From the NCBI GenBank assembly GCA_002717285.1, contig PBDF01000015.1, positions 45,755-109,754 on the forward strand: a stretch of 64,000 nt of DNA. Reading direction: 5' to 3'. Shown here piece after piece: positions 18,893 through 27,858 of this stretch. The notes beneath the pieces are model-generated. The model searched no databases and was not told the origin of the DNA. It saw only the letters and a list, made by a program, of their open reading frames with translations. The translations under genes were made by a program, and so were the position numbers. Position 1 is the stretch's first letter; every line of letters starts with the position of its first letter. Source of the DNA: Magnetovibrio sp. GTDB lineage: Bacteria; Pseudomonadota; Alphaproteobacteria; Rhodospirillales_A; JABHCV01.

Positions 18893-19825
18893 TTGAGTGA
18901 TGACCAAATGCTAAATACTTTCAGGGGTGTTTTTGCAGCTGCGTTGACCCCATTGAAAAGTGATTTAAGTGTTGATGATGAGAGATTAGTTAGTCATTGC
19001 CGTTGGTTACTTAAGAATGGTTGTAATGGTTTAGCTGTATTGGGTACCACGGGCGAAGCTAATTCATTTAGTGTTTTTGAGCGCATCAGAATTTTAGAGA
19101 CCTTGAATGATGGAGGAATTCCAGGTGAAGCCCTGATGCCCGGTACTGGTTCTTGTTCTTTTACTGATACGGTAGAACTTACTCGACGGGCAGTTGAGCT
19201 TGGAGCTGGAGGGATTCTTATGTTGCCACCCTTTTATTATAAGGAAGTGAGTGATGAGGGACTGTTTGCCTCATACTCTGAGGTAGTTGAGCGTATCAGC
19301 GATGAACGTCTCAAGATTTATTTATATCACTATCCGGAAATGTCAGGGGTATCTATAAGTTTAAATCTCATTGAGCGTCTTTTGAAGCGGTATCCAAATA
19401 CCATAATGGGAATAAAGGATAGCTCTGGTGATTTTAAAAACATGACAAAACTAGTACAAAAATTCCCAGATTTGGATGTTTTTAGTGGTTCTGATGACTT
19501 GTTTTTACCGTTGTTGAAAAAAGGTGGGGTGGGTTGTATTACCGCAGTTGGTAATATAGCGTGTAATCTCTTGGCCCGTCTCTATAACTCTTGGTACGAT
19601 GGTGATGATGCGTCAAAGGATCTGCAAACCCAATTAACTAGCATAAGAATGGCAGCCCAAAATTTTCCTTTGAGTGCGGGGTTAAAAATAGTGCTTGCTC
19701 ATTTTAGTGGTCTCAAATCATGGCGTCTTGTGCGCCCTCCTCTGGTTGCGTTGGATGATGGTCAAATGATACAATTAGTTAAACTTCTTGAGGCAGCTGG
19801 TCATAAATTACCCCAATTAGACTAA
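18893..19825 (+). CDS. DapA-family aldolase/lyase (dihydrodipicolinate synthase superfamily)
   Basis: This TIM-barrel protein has about 310 residues. It has the family motif GLAVLGTTGEANSFS near residue 45, YLYHYPEMSGVSIS, and the Schiff-base lysine in IMGIKDSSGDF near residue 168. The tyrosine in LYHYP fits the catalytic proton relay. The divergence from classical DapA, the lack of other lysine genes nearby and the loose C-terminal half suggest another 2-oxo acid aldolase or lyase rather than lysine synthesis; the substrate cannot be read from the sequence. TTG at 18893 has AGGAG at good spacing. An ATG at 18878 precedes that site and is less likely. Confidence 0.85.
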   Translation: MSDDQMLNTFRGVFAAALTPLKSDLSVDDERLVSHCRWLLKNGCNGLAVLGTTGEANSFSVFERIRILETLNDGGIPGEALMPGTGSCSFTDTVELTRRAVELGAGGILMLPPFYYKEVSDEGLFASYSEVVERISDERLKIYLYHYPEMSGVSISLNLIERLLKRYPNTIMGIKDSSGDFKNMTKLVQKFPDLDVFSGSDDLFLPLLKKGGVGCITAVGNIACNLLARLYNSWYDGDDASKDLQTQLTSIRMAAQNFPLSAGLKIVLAHFSGLKSWRLVRPPLVALDDGQMIQLVKLLEAAGHKLPQLD

Positions 19826-19854
19826 GTTATGTGCAACTAAATGGCTTTTTCTTA

Positions 19855-20565
19855 GTGAAAAGAAAAATAAAAGAAGAACTACGTTCCTTTGAAATTGAAG
19901 GTCGCCAAATACCTTTAATTTTGCGTCGTCACCCGTATGCTCAGCGTATGATCTTACGCCTTAATATAGATGGTGATGGGGCAGTTATAACAATTCCCAT
20001 GAATGCTAGCTCTGCAGATGCCTTTGATTTAGTTCGTCGAAAATCCCACTGGTTATACCATCAAATGAATAAATTGGGAGATCGAATATTTTTTGGAGAT
20101 GGTGTGCAAATACCATTTCAGGGTATGAAGTATGTAATTCGTCATCTTGAGGGTAACTGTGAAAAGATATGGATTAAAAATGGTGAAATCAATGTTTCTG
20201 GTGAAATTGAAAAATTGAGCAGTCATCTCGGCTTTTGGTTAAAGAAACAAGCTCACACTACTATCATTCCCTTAGCTCAGTACAAGGCGAGTCAAATCAA
20301 TAAAACAATATCACGGGTTACTATTTGCGATACTCGTAGCCGATGGGGCTCTTGTTCAGCCAAAGGAAAATTATCTTTTAGTTGGCGTTTAATAATGGCG
20401 CCCCCAGAAATATTGGATTATGTGGTAGCCCATGAAGTTTCTCATTTGGCCCACATGGACCACAGTTCCAGATTTTGGGCTACTGTTGAAATATTATCTA
20501 AAAATGTAAAAGAAGGTCGATCTTGGCTTAAAAATAATGGGCTTGCTCTGCACCGTATAGGTTAA
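19855..20565 (+). CDS. YgjP/DUF45-family zinc metallopeptidase
   Basis: This is an M48-like (DUF45, YgjP-type) protein of about 236 residues. The zinc motif HEVSHLAHMDHSSRFW (HEXXH plus later His) lies near residue 202, preceded by the family signature TRSRWGSCSAKGKLSFSWRLIMAP. GTG 19855 is the likely start; an in-frame GTG at 19831 would begin six bases after the upstream stop. No signal peptide is seen, so the protein is probably cytoplasmic. Its substrate is unknown. It sits in a plus-strand run with the aldolase upstream and yjbQ downstream. Confidence 0.87.
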   Translation: MKRKIKEELRSFEIEGRQIPLILRRHPYAQRMILRLNIDGDGAVITIPMNASSADAFDLVRRKSHWLYHQMNKLGDRIFFGDGVQIPFQGMKYVIRHLEGNCEKIWIKNGEINVSGEIEKLSSHLGFWLKKQAHTTIIPLAQYKASQINKTISRVTICDTRSRWGSCSAKGKLSFSWRLIMAPPEILDYVVAHEVSHLAHMDHSSRFWATVEILSKNVKEGRSWLKNNGLALHRIG

Positions 20566-20579
20566 AAAAAGGAAAAAAT

Positions 20580-20999
20580 ATGAAACAAGCAAACCACACA
20601 CTCTCTATTCAAACCGACGGCCAAGGTTTATATGAGTTTACAAATGATGTGTTGAATTGGGTTTTGAGTCAGAAGATAGATAGTGGTCTTCTGACCGTAT
20701 ATTGTGCTCATACATCTGCTAGTTTGACCATTCAGGAAAATGCAGACCCAGATGTGCAGCACGATTTAAAAACTTTCTTTTCACGATTGGTACTGGACGA
20801 TCCAATGCTTTATCGCCATACCTGTGAAGGCCCTGATGACATGCCAGCGCACATTAAAAGTGCCCTGACGGACGTATCCCTATCAATTCCTGTAAGCAAT
20901 GCACTACCAGTATTGGGAACCTGGCAGGGAGTTTATTTATTTGAACACCGCAATCACCCTCACAATCGAAATATTATGTTACAGTTAATGGGTTCGTGA
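20580..20999 (+). CDS. YjbQ/UPF0047-family protein
   Basis: The 139-residue protein matches the UPF0047 (TIGR00149) family: a jelly-roll fold with GLLTVYCAHTSASLTIQENADPDV, the HTCEGPDDMPAHIKSAL block and the closing LGTWQGVYLFEHRNHPHNRNI. Some members show weak thiamin-phosphate synthase activity, but the true role is not settled. It starts 14 bases after the upstream peptidase, within one transcription unit. Confidence 0.92.
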   Translation: MKQANHTLSIQTDGQGLYEFTNDVLNWVLSQKIDSGLLTVYCAHTSASLTIQENADPDVQHDLKTFFSRLVLDDPMLYRHTCEGPDDMPAHIKSALTDVSLSIPVSNALPVLGTWQGVYLFEHRNHPHNRNIMLQLMGS

Positions 21000-21037
21000 C
21001 TAGTGGTTGTGAGAAGCATTCATTATACTTGATCAGC

Positions 21038-21049
21038 TACTTGCAAGTA
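21038..21049. promoter_or_regulatory. 12-bp perfect palindrome in intergenic gap, inside a longer inverted repeat
   Basis: TACTTGCAAGTA is perfectly palindromic. The arms GTGGTTG (21004-21010) and CAACCAC (21051-21057) flank it. It lies between yjbQ and the Cys-rich secreted protein, 35 bases before the latter's start. It could be an operator or part of a transcript hairpin; no T-run follows, so it is not a standard terminator. Confidence 0.35.
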
Positions 21050-21084
21050 CAGCAACCACAAATAACTTAGAACCGGAGGTCAGT

Positions 21085-21396
21085 ATGCGGCCATTTTTTT
21101 TGTTTACAATATCAGTTACTGTAATTTTCTTGGGTATTTTTTTTCAAAAGGTAGAGGGCGAAACTCTTAAACAGTGTATGGAAAAGTGCGTTGTTTACGA
21201 AGGCGGTATTTCTAAAGTTAACAAAACTACATGTAAAAGTCGATGTGGCGCCGCAATTGTGGAAAAATCTCCAATTGGGAAACGCGATTGTATGATTGAT
21301 TTTAAATTGTGCAACAGAACTTGTGGCAAAGAAAAAATTGGGCAGTTAAGTCCCTGTCACAAACAATGCAAGGTATTATTGAGAATGTGTACTTAA
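21085..21396 (+). CDS. Small secreted protein with four CX3C motifs
   Basis: I do not recognise this 103-residue protein. A hydrophobic N-terminal helix (residues 4-20) looks like a signal peptide or anchor. The rest has ten cysteines in strict order: C31-X3-C35, C50-X3-C54, C69-X6-C76-X3-C80 and C91-X3-C95-X6-C102. Many positions around them are Lys or Arg. The spacing suggests two disulfide-linked helical hairpins in the periplasm. GGAGG lies seven bases ahead of ATG 21085, so translation is well supported. The gene stands between yjbQ (same strand) and a convergent hydratase. Confidence 0.75.
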   Translation: MRPFFLFTISVTVIFLGIFFQKVEGETLKQCMEKCVVYEGGISKVNKTTCKSRCGAAIVEKSPIGKRDCMIDFKLCNRTCGKEKIGQLSPCHKQCKVLLRMCT

Positions 21397-21465
21397 CACG
21401 TTTAGTACAGCTATTAAAATTGTGAGTGTTAAATCCTTGTTGAAGATCCTGCCCACATCGATAAG

Positions 21466-22224
21466 CTAGAATTTTACCGTTACATCGCCTATGTTGGGGA
21501 AGTTTGTAACGATTTTTCGTGCTTTTCCCGCTTGATGTAATCCGGTCCATGAGCCTGTTGTTATAATTTGACCGGCAGTAATACCAGACCCTTTTTTTCG
21601 CATGTGATTCGCTACCCAAACGATTAGACGAAAAATATCAACCGCATTGTTTCCCCCTTTGTGTGAGTACAAAAGCTTATCATCAAAATACATCTCTACA
21701 AGTTGATCTGCGACTACAAGACTAGGCCACTCGCTCCAGGGTTGACCAAGAATCAAAGCCCCATTTAGGATGTTATCAGCTAATTTTGTCATGACATCCA
21801 ATTCATCTGCGTTAACAAAGCGGGTTTCATTGACTTCAATGGCTGGAAAGGCCTTGTCAATAGCGCCAAGAACTTCGTCCTTACTGTATGGCTTAAGACG
21901 TGTAGGTAAATCACTGGCAAATTGAAAGGCTATTTCAGATTCCATGCCTCGCATGGAAAATTTTTGTGGGTCAAGTCGGGCTGGTGATTTATAAATAGTT
22001 CCTTCAAGCAAGGGAGCACAAATGGGTTCTGCCGTTGCATTTTTTGCCCCAACTTTCCAGCCTAGAACAGGTCCTAACTCGGCGGCGACAGCATCGTGAA
22101 TGGCATAAACTTCACTCATGTTGGAAGGCCGACAATTATCTGGTAATTCACTTATGGGTCCTGACACACGAGCGTCAATTAAAAGTTTTGCTACTGTCAA
22201 ATGAGGACTACCGTTTGATTTCAT
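21466..22224 (-). CDS. 2-keto-4-pentenoate hydratase-like protein (FAH/MhpD superfamily)
   Basis: The 252-residue protein resembles MhpD-type hydratases. Visible features are GWKVGAKNATAEP, the acidic metal-binding motif MESEIAFQFASDLP, PAIEVNETRF, ADNILNGALILGQ and the closing ITTGSWTGLHQAGKARKIV. Such enzymes hydrate 2-oxo-4-pentenoates in aromatic breakdown or decarboxylate related oxo acids. No aromatic pathway genes are nearby, so the substrate is open. It is convergent with the Cys-rich protein gene and read toward it. Confidence 0.85.
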   Translation of the reverse strand: MKSNGSPHLTVAKLLIDARVSGPISELPDNCRPSNMSEVYAIHDAVAAELGPVLGWKVGAKNATAEPICAPLLEGTIYKSPARLDPQKFSMRGMESEIAFQFASDLPTRLKPYSKDEVLGAIDKAFPAIEVNETRFVNADELDVMTKLADNILNGALILGQPWSEWPSLVVADQLVEMYFDDKLLYSHKGGNNAVDIFRLIVWVANHMRKKGSGITAGQIITTGSWTGLHQAGKARKIVTNFPNIGDVTVKF

Positions 22225-22371
22225 TATGAAAAACCCCTAAAATTCAAGACTATTGACCGGATCGCTACCAGCTATTTTGTATGTTTGTTTAACTTATGTA
22301 AAAACTGGCAAAAAAGATTTTGATCATTATCGTCACATCTATTTATGCGTTTTTTACTCTTGTTAATTTAT

Positions 22372-23559
22372 TTACAAAAGTTTCTCGTAGCGTTCAAGGA
22401 ATGCCGCACTGGTTCTGCTCAATGATGATTCAATCAGGGTGTCATTGGGACGAAGAACTTTCATGCGTTGTTGATTTTCGTTTAAGGGGGCCAAATTTTC
22501 TGCAAGGCTTACAGCCTCCTGAGTAGCCATAAGGATGTCATTGCCATCGGGAGCTATGACATCATATGGTTGTTCATTAGGAAAACAAATCCCAACTCTA
22601 TCCATGATATCCCGTTGTTCAGAAAACGTAAGGTATTTTTGATTTCTCTGTGACTTCATAACAGCAGGTGCGCATACACAAAATGGAGAAAACGGTGGGT
22701 GAAGAGGCTGCCAATTATTTGTATAGACAAAAGGTACTCCCATTATCTCGGCAAATTGGCATATTCCGGATGGGCCGGTGATACTAAAATTTGCATTGCT
22801 GAATAGGATTAAGTCATTTTTAAAAGTTGCTAGTGGGCTATTGGCATAATTAACGACGTCAACACTAGAGAATGATTCTGGGTAACGTTCGCGACCTGCT
22901 AGAACAAGGATGTAGCCCAAATCTTTTAAATAGCGCATCGCAGGTAGGTAAGTGTCAGGATTGATTGCGTTTGCACCTCCAGATGAGGCAAAATCCTTAT
23001 ATTGTATTAAGGCGATTTTTTGATCTTGAGCATTTATTAATCGTTCTAGATCCTCGGTCATGGGAAACCTTTGTGCCATCGGCATGGATTTGTATGTTTC
23101 CATTCTTCGACTATAGTAGGCTTTTTGCGCGTCAACTATTGATTGAAGTGTGATGAGTTCATAACAAAAGTATTTGTTTTGAACAAATTTTGGAAGACAT
23201 GGGACCCCATTAGTTGGCCCTATTTTTGAGCTTGATATTCCAACATCAACGGTCAAGTCTGGACGATAGTGTGCAATGAAACTGACAATTTCTAAGGAAT
23301 TAGGAGATAGTATGTAATTAGAGCAAAGAGTTTCTCCATACATGTCTGCGATTCCACCGACAAATTCTTCATTGGGCCCCATATATATGTGTGCCCCGTC
23401 TGGCGCTATTTCTTCTGTTAACAGCATGCGTGCATAATTATCGAATTCCGCTAATACATGTCCAATTGCATCAAAGCCAATATTTATAATAAGTTTGCCA
23501 TTATTACTTTCCAAAAAATCCACTGCATTTGATACAGAATTAATCTCAACTTTTGCCAT
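22372..23559 (-). CDS. TIGR04372-like glycosyltransferase family protein
   Basis: The 395-residue protein has no membrane helix. It resembles the TIGR04372 family of putative glycosyltransferases, with a C-terminal half like a GT-B donor domain: IALIQYKDFASSGGANAINPDTYLPAMRYL, LGYILVLAGRERYP, NANFSITGPSGICQFAEIMGVPFVYTNNW. The match is by overall pattern, so the sugar and acceptor are unknown. It is the last gene of the eight-gene minus-strand cassette and starts about 75 bases after the nucleotidyltransferase. A cassette making an activated sugar fits a transferase at the end. Confidence 0.7.
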   Translation of the reverse strand: MAKVEINSVSNAVDFLESNNGKLIINIGFDAIGHVLAEFDNYARMLLTEEIAPDGAHIYMGPNEEFVGGIADMYGETLCSNYILSPNSLEIVSFIAHYRPDLTVDVGISSSKIGPTNGVPCLPKFVQNKYFCYELITLQSIVDAQKAYYSRRMETYKSMPMAQRFPMTEDLERLINAQDQKIALIQYKDFASSGGANAINPDTYLPAMRYLKDLGYILVLAGRERYPESFSSVDVVNYANSPLATFKNDLILFSNANFSITGPSGICQFAEIMGVPFVYTNNWQPLHPPFSPFCVCAPAVMKSQRNQKYLTFSEQRDIMDRVGICFPNEQPYDVIAPDGNDILMATQEAVSLAENLAPLNENQQRMKVLRPNDTLIESSLSRTSAAFLERYEKLL

Positions 23560-23634
23560 AAACCTGACCCCTGCTAATTTGATATTTTTTATTAACTATG
23601 AAGTTGAAAAAAATTGTTTAGTTGTGTCTATTCC

Positions 23635-24150
23635 TCAACCTGAGTATATCTCAGGGAAGATGCTTCTAATCTTCTTAAGGGAGGGCCTCTGCAGCATACT
23701 TATTATTTTGCTAGATGAGCAAACTTTTTCAAAAGTATGTCGAACCTCAATATCAAAACTAACAGCAGTCTTTTTTTCACTGGCAAAATTTTTATCATCT
23801 ATTGTTAAATATTCCTGCCCCTTGAAATACAGTGAAGGCTGAATATCTCTAAGCAGCTCCTCAGACGAATAAGCTTGATTTATTACGACGCCAGAAACCG
23901 ACTTGAGGCTACTTATAATTTCAGCGCGCTCATTCTCGAAGATGACGGGGCGACCTGCTCCTTTGTTGACAAAACGATCACCAGTAACACTTACAAACAA
24001 TAAATCGCATTGATCTTTTGCCGCCTTAAAGTGTCGAATGTGTCCAACATGTAAAATATCAAAACAACCATGGCACAATCCGACAACCAAACGGGCCCTC
24101 TTGGCGTCAAGTGTAATTTTTGCAATTTCAGTTCTGGTGTAGACAGGCAT
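23635..24150 (-). CDS. Cytidylyltransferase-fold nucleotidyltransferase (RfaE/HldE C-domain-like)
   Basis: The 171-residue protein has the nucleotidyltransferase signature HGCFDILHVGHIRHFKAAK (GXFDXXHXGH) near residue 28 and VSVTGDRFVNKG, like the adenylyltransferase domain of HldE or other CTP/ATP-using cytidylyltransferases. It would activate a sugar phosphate or alcohol phosphate as an NDP derivative. ATG 24150 has AGGA at suitable spacing, whereas the upstream TTG at 24159 sits directly on that site. It is preceded closely by a HAD phosphatase gene, a pairing seen in heptose activation pathways. Confidence 0.82.
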   Translation of the reverse strand: MPVYTRTEIAKITLDAKRARLVVGLCHGCFDILHVGHIRHFKAAKDQCDLLFVSVTGDRFVNKGAGRPVIFENERAEIISSLKSVSGVVINQAYSSEELLRDIQPSLYFKGQEYLTIDDKNFASEKKTAVSFDIEVRHTFEKVCSSSKIISMLQRPSLKKIRSIFPEIYSG

Positions 24151-24168
24151 ATCATCCAATCCTGTTCT

Positions 24169-24900
24169 TTATTTAGTAGCGATGTTAAAAATATCCATAT
24201 TCAACTCGTCAATTGATGAAACGGTTATATCTGCTCCGTTATCAATTAGTATGTTTGCATTATTTTTCCGAGCAACACCAATCACAGTTTTTATTCCAGC
24301 TCTCTGAGCAGAAATAACACCTGAAATGGCATCTTCTAGAACAACGCACTCCTGTGGCTTTCTGCCCATTAGCTCTGCCGCATGTAGGTAAAATTCAGGA
24401 TCAGGCTTTGATGCTATACCATGTTTTTCAGCAATCACTCCATCTAAGATGTATTTAAAACGTTTGGCAAGGTCGGCTTGTTCCAAAATGGCACGTGCGT
24501 TTTTGCTTGAACTTGCTAATCCCATTTCAGCGCCAAGAGTCTCAAGTTTTTGCATAAGTCTAATGGCGTCTTGAAAAATGGATAGTCCATCTTGTTCCAA
24601 TACATTTCTAAAAATTGTGTTTTTTTCATTACTTATACCTATTATTGAATTGTATCCTTTGTCTAAAACTTTTCCTACAGGGACCTTGATACCACGTGAC
24701 TTAAGAAAACTCTTGATCCCAGCATATCTTGTTTTTCCGTCTAAGTGCTTGGGGTAATCTTTGGTCATAATAAACGGCATTTGTGATTTATTATGAGTTT
24801 TAATTGTCCTCTCTAGAACAGTCTTCCAGGCCTTGGAATGAATTGTTGCTGTGTCTGAAATAACCCCATCTAGATCAAATAAAACAGAAAAAAAATTCAT
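24169..24900 (-). CDS. HAD-family phosphatase / beta-phosphoglucomutase-like
   Basis: The 243-residue protein is a HAD hydrolase of the beta-phosphoglucomutase type. Motif I is VLFDLDGVISDTATIHSKAW, motif II ASSSKN, motif III the Lys of ASKPDPE, and motif IV VLEDAISGVISA. A helical cap lies between motifs I and II. Family members isomerise or dephosphorylate sugar phosphates. Its place between a methyltransferase and a nucleotidyltransferase gene suggests a sugar phosphate intermediate. Confidence 0.87.
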   Translation of the reverse strand: MNFFSVLFDLDGVISDTATIHSKAWKTVLERTIKTHNKSQMPFIMTKDYPKHLDGKTRYAGIKSFLKSRGIKVPVGKVLDKGYNSIIGISNEKNTIFRNVLEQDGLSIFQDAIRLMQKLETLGAEMGLASSSKNARAILEQADLAKRFKYILDGVIAEKHGIASKPDPEFYLHAAELMGRKPQECVVLEDAISGVISAQRAGIKTVIGVARKNNANILIDNGADITVSSIDELNMDIFNIATK

Positions 24901-24903
24901 TGA

Positions 24904-25611
24904 TTAAAACTGAGATTTTAAATTGATTTGGCCTCTGAAGTTGCAACTATTTAAAAGCTGCCGCCACCATGAAGCACTTTGGATACTCTGTTGGGTTTCG
25001 TCCCAAGTCTTCATCAACTCACGACCATGTACATCATTGGTTACACCTATCTCCAAAAAAATATTGTTGTTACGACTAACACGTTCAACTTCAGAAATGG
25101 CTAGTGGTAGTTGTTCTAGCCTCAAATGTGGGAGTGTATCTTTTGAGATAACTAAGTCAAAACTGTCTGTTTTCCATGGTAACTGTTCACATGAACCTTG
25201 TACCAAGAATTGCTTAGTTTCAGCTAGTGCATTTTTTACAGCATAGCTGCTGAGGTCAATTCCAGCTATAGACATTCCTTTTTTATAAAACTCATAAATT
25301 AAAAACCCCTTTGCACAACCGATTTCAAGAACAGAGTCTCCTGGTTTAAGTTTGTAATAATTAATTATTTTGTTAACACATTCTGCATATCGCCCATCGT
25401 AGTGGTAACCTCCATACCCAACACCATAATTTATATCATCAAAATAACTATAGCCGTATTTTTGGAAGTCCTCCCGTTTTGACTGGTTAGGAACAAAGTC
25501 TCTAATTTTTCTCTTTCGTTCGCTGGAAGAACGTAAATTAAATGGTTCAAAAAAATTGATCTCGCGTATTTTTTTAGGCTTAAATGAAGTTAACATGTGA
25601 GGGTGGTTCAT
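24904..25611 (-). CDS. Class I SAM-dependent methyltransferase
   Basis: The 235-residue protein carries the SAM-binding motif SVLEIGCAKGFLIYEF near residue 94 and IAGIDLSSYAV, then LVISKDTLPHLRLEQLPLAISE (motif IV region). The N-terminal 60 residues are basic and then aromatic (YGYSYFDDINYGVGYGGYHYDGRYAE), which may bind substrate. The acceptor is unknown; neighbours suggest a sugar or a small metabolite. ATG 25611 overlaps the radical SAM gene by about 32 bases; ATG 25596 would cut the overlap to 17. Confidence 0.85.
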   Translation of the reverse strand: MNHPHMLTSFKPKKIREINFFEPFNLRSSSERKRKIRDFVPNQSKREDFQKYGYSYFDDINYGVGYGGYHYDGRYAECVNKIINYYKLKPGDSVLEIGCAKGFLIYEFYKKGMSIAGIDLSSYAVKNALAETKQFLVQGSCEQLPWKTDSFDLVISKDTLPHLRLEQLPLAISEVERVSRNNNIFLEIGVTNDVHGRELMKTWDETQQSIQSASWWRQLLNSCNFRGQINLKSQF

Positions 25612-26671
25612 CAATTAATTTGAATAAGTAACGATTAGCTTCATCCATTCGGCAGTTTTTACGGCATTTTGTGATATCTAACTCTTTGGTAACATATTCA
25701 AAATTTTGCCTTCGTCTTTCACCAGCCCAAATTTCTTGAAAAGTGTTTTCATTGATATTTCCAAACTCAAACTTTTTGTTCAGTAAATATGCGGAACATC
25801 CCGAGACGATACCACTAGCCATGATGTAGGCCCATAAAAAAGGCGTAGAATGACAGCGTGTATAGCGATCGGCCTCTGTGTATTTTCTCATCGTATGAGA
25901 GCGGAAAATGACATTAAAATTTTCTGTTGAATACTTCTCTAGTTCCTCTCCCATTTCCAACCATGACGTATAATCAATATCTAATGAGTTTTTGCTTGAG
26001 AGATGTTGCGAGTAGGGTTTAACTACTAGATAATCTATACCAAGTTCATCTCTGCAGGTCATAGCTAATTTGATTATTTCATCAGCATTATCTGGTAAAA
26101 GTAAGATTTGTGCACCCAGCGTGCATTTGAGGTTTTTAGTTCGGCGTCTTTCTGAAAGTGCGGCCAAATGTTGCTGTGCTTTTAAAAAATCTTCTGGTTT
26201 GGTTTGATGAATTTTAGCGTAGCTCACAGCAGTGCCAGCATTCATAGAAACTTTGATCCAAGATAAATTTGGTAAGGCTACATCGAGAAAGTCTTTGGGC
26301 ATTATGGAGGCGTTAGTTGTAATTGAGGCATCTATACCAGTTTTTTTTGTAAGATGAATCATTTCAGAGATGTCAGTGTGTAATAGTGGTTCTCCTTCAC
26401 CAGCAAACATTATGCTTTTGACACCTAGACGTGACAGCTCTGGAAGGCGTTTGCTCATCACATCAATTGACAATCTGTTTGGCTTGTAACCAATGTAATC
26501 TACGCTACAGAAAGTGCATCTATGATTACACGCCCCTATTGGTGAGACTTCTACGTAGATAGGATAGATGTGTTTGGCTTTTTCCCAGTCTGCGCCAGCT
26601 TCTACAACCTGTGCGACGCGGCGTGGGTGATAGAAAAGTTTATGTCCATCAATCTGATTTGGGTCTGCCAT
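25580..26671 (-). CDS. Radical SAM protein with SPASM-like C-terminus
   Basis: The 363-residue protein has the radical SAM cluster motif CNHRCTFCSVDYIGY (CX3CX2C) near residue 48 and FAGEGEPLLHTDI, the usual GE-type SAM contact. The C-terminal region has additional cysteines, including CHSTPF, SGCSAYL and TKCRKNCRMDEANRYL, consistent with an auxiliary Fe-S cluster of the SPASM/twitch type. Such enzymes modify peptides or carbohydrates by radical chemistry. Its location between an aminotransferase and a methyltransferase suggests action on a sugar or similar metabolite, which cannot be confirmed from sequence. Confidence 0.85.
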   Translation of the reverse strand: MADPNQIDGHKLFYHPRRVAQVVEAGADWEKAKHIYPIYVEVSPIGACNHRCTFCSVDYIGYKPNRLSIDVMSKRLPELSRLGVKSIMFAGEGEPLLHTDISEMIHLTKKTGIDASITTNASIMPKDFLDVALPNLSWIKVSMNAGTAVSYAKIHQTKPEDFLKAQQHLAALSERRRTKNLKCTLGAQILLLPDNADEIIKLAMTCRDELGIDYLVVKPYSQHLSSKNSLDIDYTSWLEMGEELEKYSTENFNVIFRSHTMRKYTEADRYTRCHSTPFLWAYIMASGIVSGCSAYLLNKKFEFGNINENTFQEIWAGERRRQNFEYVTKELDITKCRKNCRMDEANRYLFKLIDEPPSHVNFI

Positions 26672-26742
26672 GTAAAATCAAATTCTCATTTAAGTTGTGA
26701 TATTTTGGTATTTTAGAAAGTATAATGTAAGATTAACTGTAA

Positions 26743-27846
26743 CTATGCGTAAAAGTCTATGATCTGTTGGCATATATAACGGACGTCTGTTTCTGAAATG
26801 TGCTCTGCGGCTGGGACACTAATGATTTTTTTCACCTTTACTCTACTGTTTTCTAGGGAGCCATGTACCCTACAATTTTGCGAGGCTGACTTTAGGTCTG
26901 GTAATAAATAAGGATAATGAACTTTCAACTCGGTGCCCTTTTCGGACAATGACCTAATTAGTTTATCACGTTGATCTACAAGCATCATGATCCAATTATA
27001 GGATGGATTTGCATCTTTGTGTATTATAGGAAATTCAACTATGCCGTGTAATTCGGCCTTATATATTTCAGCAAGTTTGATACGACGTTGCATTTCTGAG
27101 GGATAATGTTCAAGCATGGTATTCAAAAAAGCCGCGTGCAATTCGTCGAGACGGGAGTTAATGCTCCAGAAGTCACACTCATTACGATTCTTGTGTCCAT
27201 GATTCCTTGCTAGCTTTAACCATCCTAGATCCTCATCACGTTGAGCTAATATAATCCCACCATCCCCAAGGGTTCCAAGATTCTTCAGAGGGTGAAAACT
27301 GACTGTGCCTAGCCGGCCAAAAGTTCCAACTGCTTGGCCGTTTATATTTGCTCCATACGCTTGTGCGCAATCTTCAATGACAGGAAGATCATAACGGCTT
27401 GCAATATTCATAATTTGTTTAATATCTGCCGGGACCCCGGATAGGTGAACTACTAATATTGCACGAGTTTGCGGTGTAATAGCCTCCTCTATTTTTTTGG
27501 GGTCAAGATTAAGGCTTTCATCAACGTCGATACATACTGCTGTTGCACCAGAAAGCGCAATAGATGAGGCTGTAGCAAGATACGACATTGAAGTGGTGAT
27601 AACCTCATCCCCTGGGCCAATTCTTAGTGCTTTAAGACATAAAATCAAAGCATCAGTTCCATTACCAACACCCAAAGCACCATTGGCATTTGTATGGTGT
27701 TTAATTAATTTTTCAAAACGTGCCACTTCTGGCCCGAGAATGAATGTCCCACTGGCCAATACCCTATCCAAATCACTGTGAAATTGTTTTTGAAACGGTT
27801 GATATTTGGAGGTTAAGTCCAAGAAAGTAATTTTTTTTGTCTTCAT
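26743..27846 (-). CDS. DegT/DnrJ/EryC1/StrS-family PLP aminotransferase
   Basis: The 367-residue protein matches sugar aminotransferases that use pyridoxal phosphate. It has GVGNGTDALILCLKAL, VIEDCAQAYGANINGQAVG, and the PLP-lysine block GTVSFHPLKNLGTLGDGG near residue 186. These enzymes transaminate NDP-keto sugars. The upstream SDR-type gene would make such a keto sugar. It starts 12 bases after the SDR gene in the transcription direction. Confidence 0.92.
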   Translation of the reverse strand: MKTKKITFLDLTSKYQPFQKQFHSDLDRVLASGTFILGPEVARFEKLIKHHTNANGALGVGNGTDALILCLKALRIGPGDEVITTSMSYLATASSIALSGATAVCIDVDESLNLDPKKIEEAITPQTRAILVVHLSGVPADIKQIMNIASRYDLPVIEDCAQAYGANINGQAVGTFGRLGTVSFHPLKNLGTLGDGGIILAQRDEDLGWLKLARNHGHKNRNECDFWSINSRLDELHAAFLNTMLEHYPSEMQRRIKLAEIYKAELHGIVEFPIIHKDANPSYNWIMMLVDQRDKLIRSLSEKGTELKVHYPYLLPDLKSASQNCRVHGSLENSRVKVKKIISVPAAEHISETDVRYICQQIIDFYA

Positions 27847-27858
27847 AATATTAAAACT

